A DNA stretch of 41,791 bases from contig JANLTP010000211.1 of the NCBI GenBank assembly GCA_031363055.1, positions 1-41,791 on the forward strand, given 5' to 3'. Both the position numbers and the translations under genes were made by a program. This DNA is from JANLTP01 sp031363055 (GTDB lineage: Bacteria; Pseudomonadota; Gammaproteobacteria; Burkholderiales; Burkholderiaceae_E). The notes beneath the pieces were generated by a model. It was not told the DNA's origin, ran no database searches, and saw only the letters and a program-made list of their open reading frames with translations. Of this stretch, positions 39,723-41,791 are shown piece by piece. The first letter of the stretch is position 1, and every line of letters begins with the position of its first letter.

Positions 39723-39950
39723 ATGGCAAATGCTTACGATTTGATCATCGCCGGCGAAGGTGTGGCGCTCGCACCGATCGAGCTGGTGGCGCGCCTCTTG
39801 CGTGATCGACGGCTCGTGGTGATCGACCCGCATGTACTTCGCACCGGACTCGGCTACTGGCTGGCCTGGCCCAAGCCGAATCTGCGCGCCCTGCCCGAGT
39901 CGGCGAGAATGTTTCGGGATTGGATCATCAGTCAGGCCAGTGGCGACTGA
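39723..39950 (+). pseudogene. LysR-type regulator C-terminal fragment
   Basis: 75 codons from ATG 39723 read YDLIIAGEGVALAPIELVAR, then LLRDRRLVVIDPHVLRTGLG, then YWLAWP and FRDWI near the end. This is the last third of a LysR/GcvA-type substrate-binding domain (AALAGQGVALxPxxLVxxxLxxGRLV). The DNA-binding domain and the first effector lobe are missing; upstream DNA codes for the YdhR-like protein. It is therefore a remnant, even if it can be translated. Confidence 0.75.
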
Positions 39951-39967
39951 TCGACTGAAAGCAAACC

Positions 39968-41116
39968 ATGCAACTGCAAGACATCACCACACCCGCCGCC
40001 CTGATCGACACCGCGCGCATGCAGCACAACATCCAGCGCATGCAGCAGCGCATGAACACGCTTGGCGTTGCCTTTCGACCACACGTCAAGACCACCAAGT
40101 GCGTTGACATCGTCGTAGCGCAAATCGCTGCCGGCGCACGCGGTATCACCGTTTCAACACTGAAAGAGGCCGAGCAGTTTTTTGCGGTCGGCATCACCGA
40201 CATCCTGTACGCCGTCGGCATGGCCGCGCCCAAGCTCAGGCAAGCCGCCGCGCTGATCGACAAGGGCTGCGCACTCAAGATCATTGCCGACAGCGCCGAA
40301 TCGGCAGCCGCGATCGTGGCGTTCTCCCGCGCCAACAACACGCCCTTCGAGGTCTGGATAGAAATCGACACCGACGGCCACCGCTCTGGCGTGCAACCCG
40401 CCAGCGAAGACCTGCTCACCATAGGCCGCCTCCTGCACCAGGGCGCCGTCACCCTGGGCGGTGTGATGACGCATGCGGGCTCAAGCTACGAGCTCAGCAC
40501 AGTCGAAGCCTTGCAGGCCATGGCCGAACAGGAGCGCAGCCTGTGCGTGCTCGCCGCAACGCGCTTGCGCTCTGCCGGCCTACCCTGCCTGAATGTCAGC
40601 GTTGGTTCCACACCCACCGCGCTGTCGGCCCGGCAGCTTGAAGGCGTGACCGAAGTGCGCGCTGGCGTGTATGTGCTGTTTGACCTGGTCATGGCCAACG
40701 TCGGGGTCTGCAGCCTGGACGACATTGCCTTGAGCGTGCTGACTACCGTGATAGGCCACCAGAAAGACAAGGGCTGGGCCATCGTCGACGCCGGCTGGAT
40801 GGCCATGAGCCGGGACCGCGGCACACAAATGCAGTCGCAGGACTACGGCTACGGCCAAGTCTGCAACGCCGACGGCAATCCGCTTGATGGCTACCAGCTC
40901 ACCGGCGCCAACCAGGAGCACGGCATCCTGAGCAGCACCCACACTGACGCCGGGCAGGACATCACCCAACGCTTTCCGATCGGCACGCAACTGCGCATCC
41001 TGCCCAACCACGCCTGCGCCACTGGCGCGCAGTTCCCCGAATATCACGCCGTCGCAGCAACCGCGGGCGGAGAGCACGTAGCGGGCGCGACTTGGCGACG
41101 CTTTTATGGCTGGTAG
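39968..41116 (+). CDS. D-threonine aldolase / D-serine dehydratase-like PLP enzyme
   Basis: A 382-residue enzyme with an alanine-racemase-like N-terminal barrel. FRPHVKTTK carries the PLP lysine (K41), HRSGV and THAGSSYEL are barrel segments, and the C-terminal PNHACATGAQFPEYHAV has the His-x-Cys metal site of the DSD1/D-threonine aldolase group. It would break down D-threonine or D-serine, or a related D-beta-hydroxy amino acid. By eye its codons are richer in C at the third position than most of the window, so transfer is possible. The truncated RidA frame just downstream fits the usual pairing with a 2-aminoacrylate deaminase. Confidence 0.9.
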   Translation: MQLQDITTPAALIDTARMQHNIQRMQQRMNTLGVAFRPHVKTTKCVDIVVAQIAAGARGITVSTLKEAEQFFAVGITDILYAVGMAAPKLRQAAALIDKGCALKIIADSAESAAAIVAFSRANNTPFEVWIEIDTDGHRSGVQPASEDLLTIGRLLHQGAVTLGGVMTHAGSSYELSTVEALQAMAEQERSLCVLAATRLRSAGLPCLNVSVGSTPTALSARQLEGVTEVRAGVYVLFDLVMANVGVCSLDDIALSVLTTVIGHQKDKGWAIVDAGWMAMSRDRGTQMQSQDYGYGQVCNADGNPLDGYQLTGANQEHGILSSTHTDAGQDITQRFPIGTQLRILPNHACATGAQFPEYHAVAATAGGEHVAGATWRRFYGW

Positions 41117-41132
41117 CTGCTGGGGAGCGGCA

Positions 41133-41225
41133 ATGGCTGCAATGACTGCAATGGACAACAGCATTCGCCAGATCAATCCGGGCAACATGGCGCCAACCGG
41201 CGGTCGCTACAGCACGCCGTTGTAA
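41133..41225 (+). pseudogene. RidA family N-terminal fragment
   Basis: A 30-codon frame from ATG 41133 ends MDNSIRQINPGNMAPTGGRY, STPL, stop. RidA-like proteins begin in this way (INPDxxPxPxGxYSxAV), so this is a RidA start cut after the first strand. It begins 16 bases after the D-threonine aldolase-like gene. RidA removes the reactive enamine made by serine/threonine dehydratases, so the pair would once have made sense. Nothing downstream continues the protein. Confidence 0.6.
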
Positions 41226-41289
41226 ACGGCAATTTGAATCTGACTCATCGGGGGTGCGAACAAAGACTTGGACTACTTGGAGGCAGTTC

Positions 41290-41358
41290 ATGTACTCATA
41301 CGAAGACCTTACCTCGATTCCACGTACACCAATCTACGCGGCTCGAACTGAACAGTAG
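41290..41358 (+). pseudogene. Short frame, possible start of a transposase
   Basis: The 22-codon frame MYSYEDLTSIPRTP follows a strong GGAGG. Several IS3-type transposase genes start MYSYED, but the likeness ends after six residues. It could be a leftover joined to other DNA or chance. The surrounding 41226-41682 is AT-richer than the window average by eye, and I recognise no gene in it. Confidence 0.25.
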
Positions 41359-41682
41359 CAAGAATCGTGTTCGGATCTTCATCGCAGCCTCTCCAGTGCT
41401 TAGCATCGATACCTCTTAAACGACCACGGCGCAGGGTGCAGCGCGTCCTCGTTGGAAACGAAATGCGCGGTTAGATCAGTATTCGCTCGACTTCGTCGAG
41501 GGAATTCAGATTCGAGAATCGTTTCTCTGCAATGTCCGAGATCGGCCAGAAGCGGTCATCCGGACAATCGCCCAATTGCTCCTCGAGTCGATATCTGGTC
41601 AGTCGGTCAATTTGCCTGGTGACGAGGTACTCAGAATCGAGACGGAAAGACCGAGCCGACCATCTCACCTTGTAACTGCGTA

Positions 41683-41791
41683 TTTCGGCGAATGTGACCG
41701 ATGATTTCGGTCTATCGTGACCGTTTGTCACGGAGCGACGTGAGCGAGCGTTTCGGTATCGTGACCGCTGGTTTCGGCGATCGTGACCGGC
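41683..41791. mobile_element. Terminal repeats of an IS21-family-like element (continues past the window)
   Basis: Related units of 20-23 bases begin TTTCGG and contain ATCGTGACCG or ATGTGACCG: 41683, 41705, 41751 and 41772. The second and third are separated by a block with GTCACGGAGCGACGTGAGC. Multiple repeats of this sort (TTTCGG with GTGACCG) lie at the ends of IS21-family elements ahead of istA. The rest of the element would be to the right of the window. A minus-strand frame at 41471-41731 overlaps the first units and is not credible as a gene. Confidence 0.55.

Noticed and set aside
41471..41731. 86-residue minus-strand gene near the right edge
   Set aside because: Its GTG start lies inside the insertion-sequence repeats, it has no ribosome binding site, and no family is recognised. 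A shorter gene with an inner start cannot be excluded.

Overview
The window looks like a chromosome segment of a GC-rich proteobacterium, most likely a betaproteobacterium close to Burkholderiales. The grounds are two Bug/TctC-type solute-binding proteins, Tat-type export signals, a CaiB-type CoA transferase, a Rieske oxygenase with a LigB-type dioxygenase, and Tex, Slt, RlmJ and FadJ-like housekeeping proteins. This placement is inferred from gene content, not from a marker gene. I saw no rRNA, tRNA or CRISPR array.

Positions 1-2.5 kb are an integron-type cassette region without a visible integrase. Two well-formed attC sites (96-224 and 1245-1355) lie between cassettes read on the minus strand: a secreted ModA-like binding protein and a Swt1-type HEPN protein. 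Further upstream on that strand are a doubtful third attC and a broken DUF2971-like gene. From 2.5 to 7.1 kb come an exported serine hydrolase and an AraC regulator divergent from an MFS transporter and phosphoribosyltransferase pair.

Positions 7.3-12.7 kb hold a periplasmic binding protein with a dienelactone-hydrolase-like protein, a threonine aldolase, and a Bug binding protein followed at once by a short SDR-fold protein. That protein carries both sequence signatures of halohydrin dehalogenases. Positions 12.7-26 kb are mainly ordinary genes: tex, a hydrolase with a small membrane protein, a methyltransferase, a thioesterase, slt, rlmJ, a gamma-glutamyltransferase and a FadJ-like fusion. 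Positions 26-31.3 kb hold pirin, GNAT, VOC, an Atm1-type ABC transporter and a PhoD-like lipoprotein, several with overlapping stop and start codons.

Positions 31.4-38.6 kb look like a catabolic region: MaoC, RidA and a LigB-like protein face a Rieske oxygenase, a Phd/VapC toxin-antitoxin pair, a Bug protein, a CoA transferase and a 2-hydroxychromene-2-carboxylate isomerase-like protein. From 38.6 kb to the end the DNA is scarred, with fragments of a glutathione transferase, an IS66 transposase, a VOC protein, a glutathionyl-hydroquinone reductase, a LysR regulator and a RidA protein. These surround an intact YdhR-like gene and an intact D-threonine aldolase/D-serine dehydratase-like gene. 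The window ends in the repeats of what is probably an IS21-family element.

A pattern runs through the whole window: short imperfect tandem repeats with units of 11-19 bp sit at gene boundaries. Each locus has its own unrelated unit. Coordinates below include stop codons, and starts were chosen by ribosome binding site and family alignment from memory.
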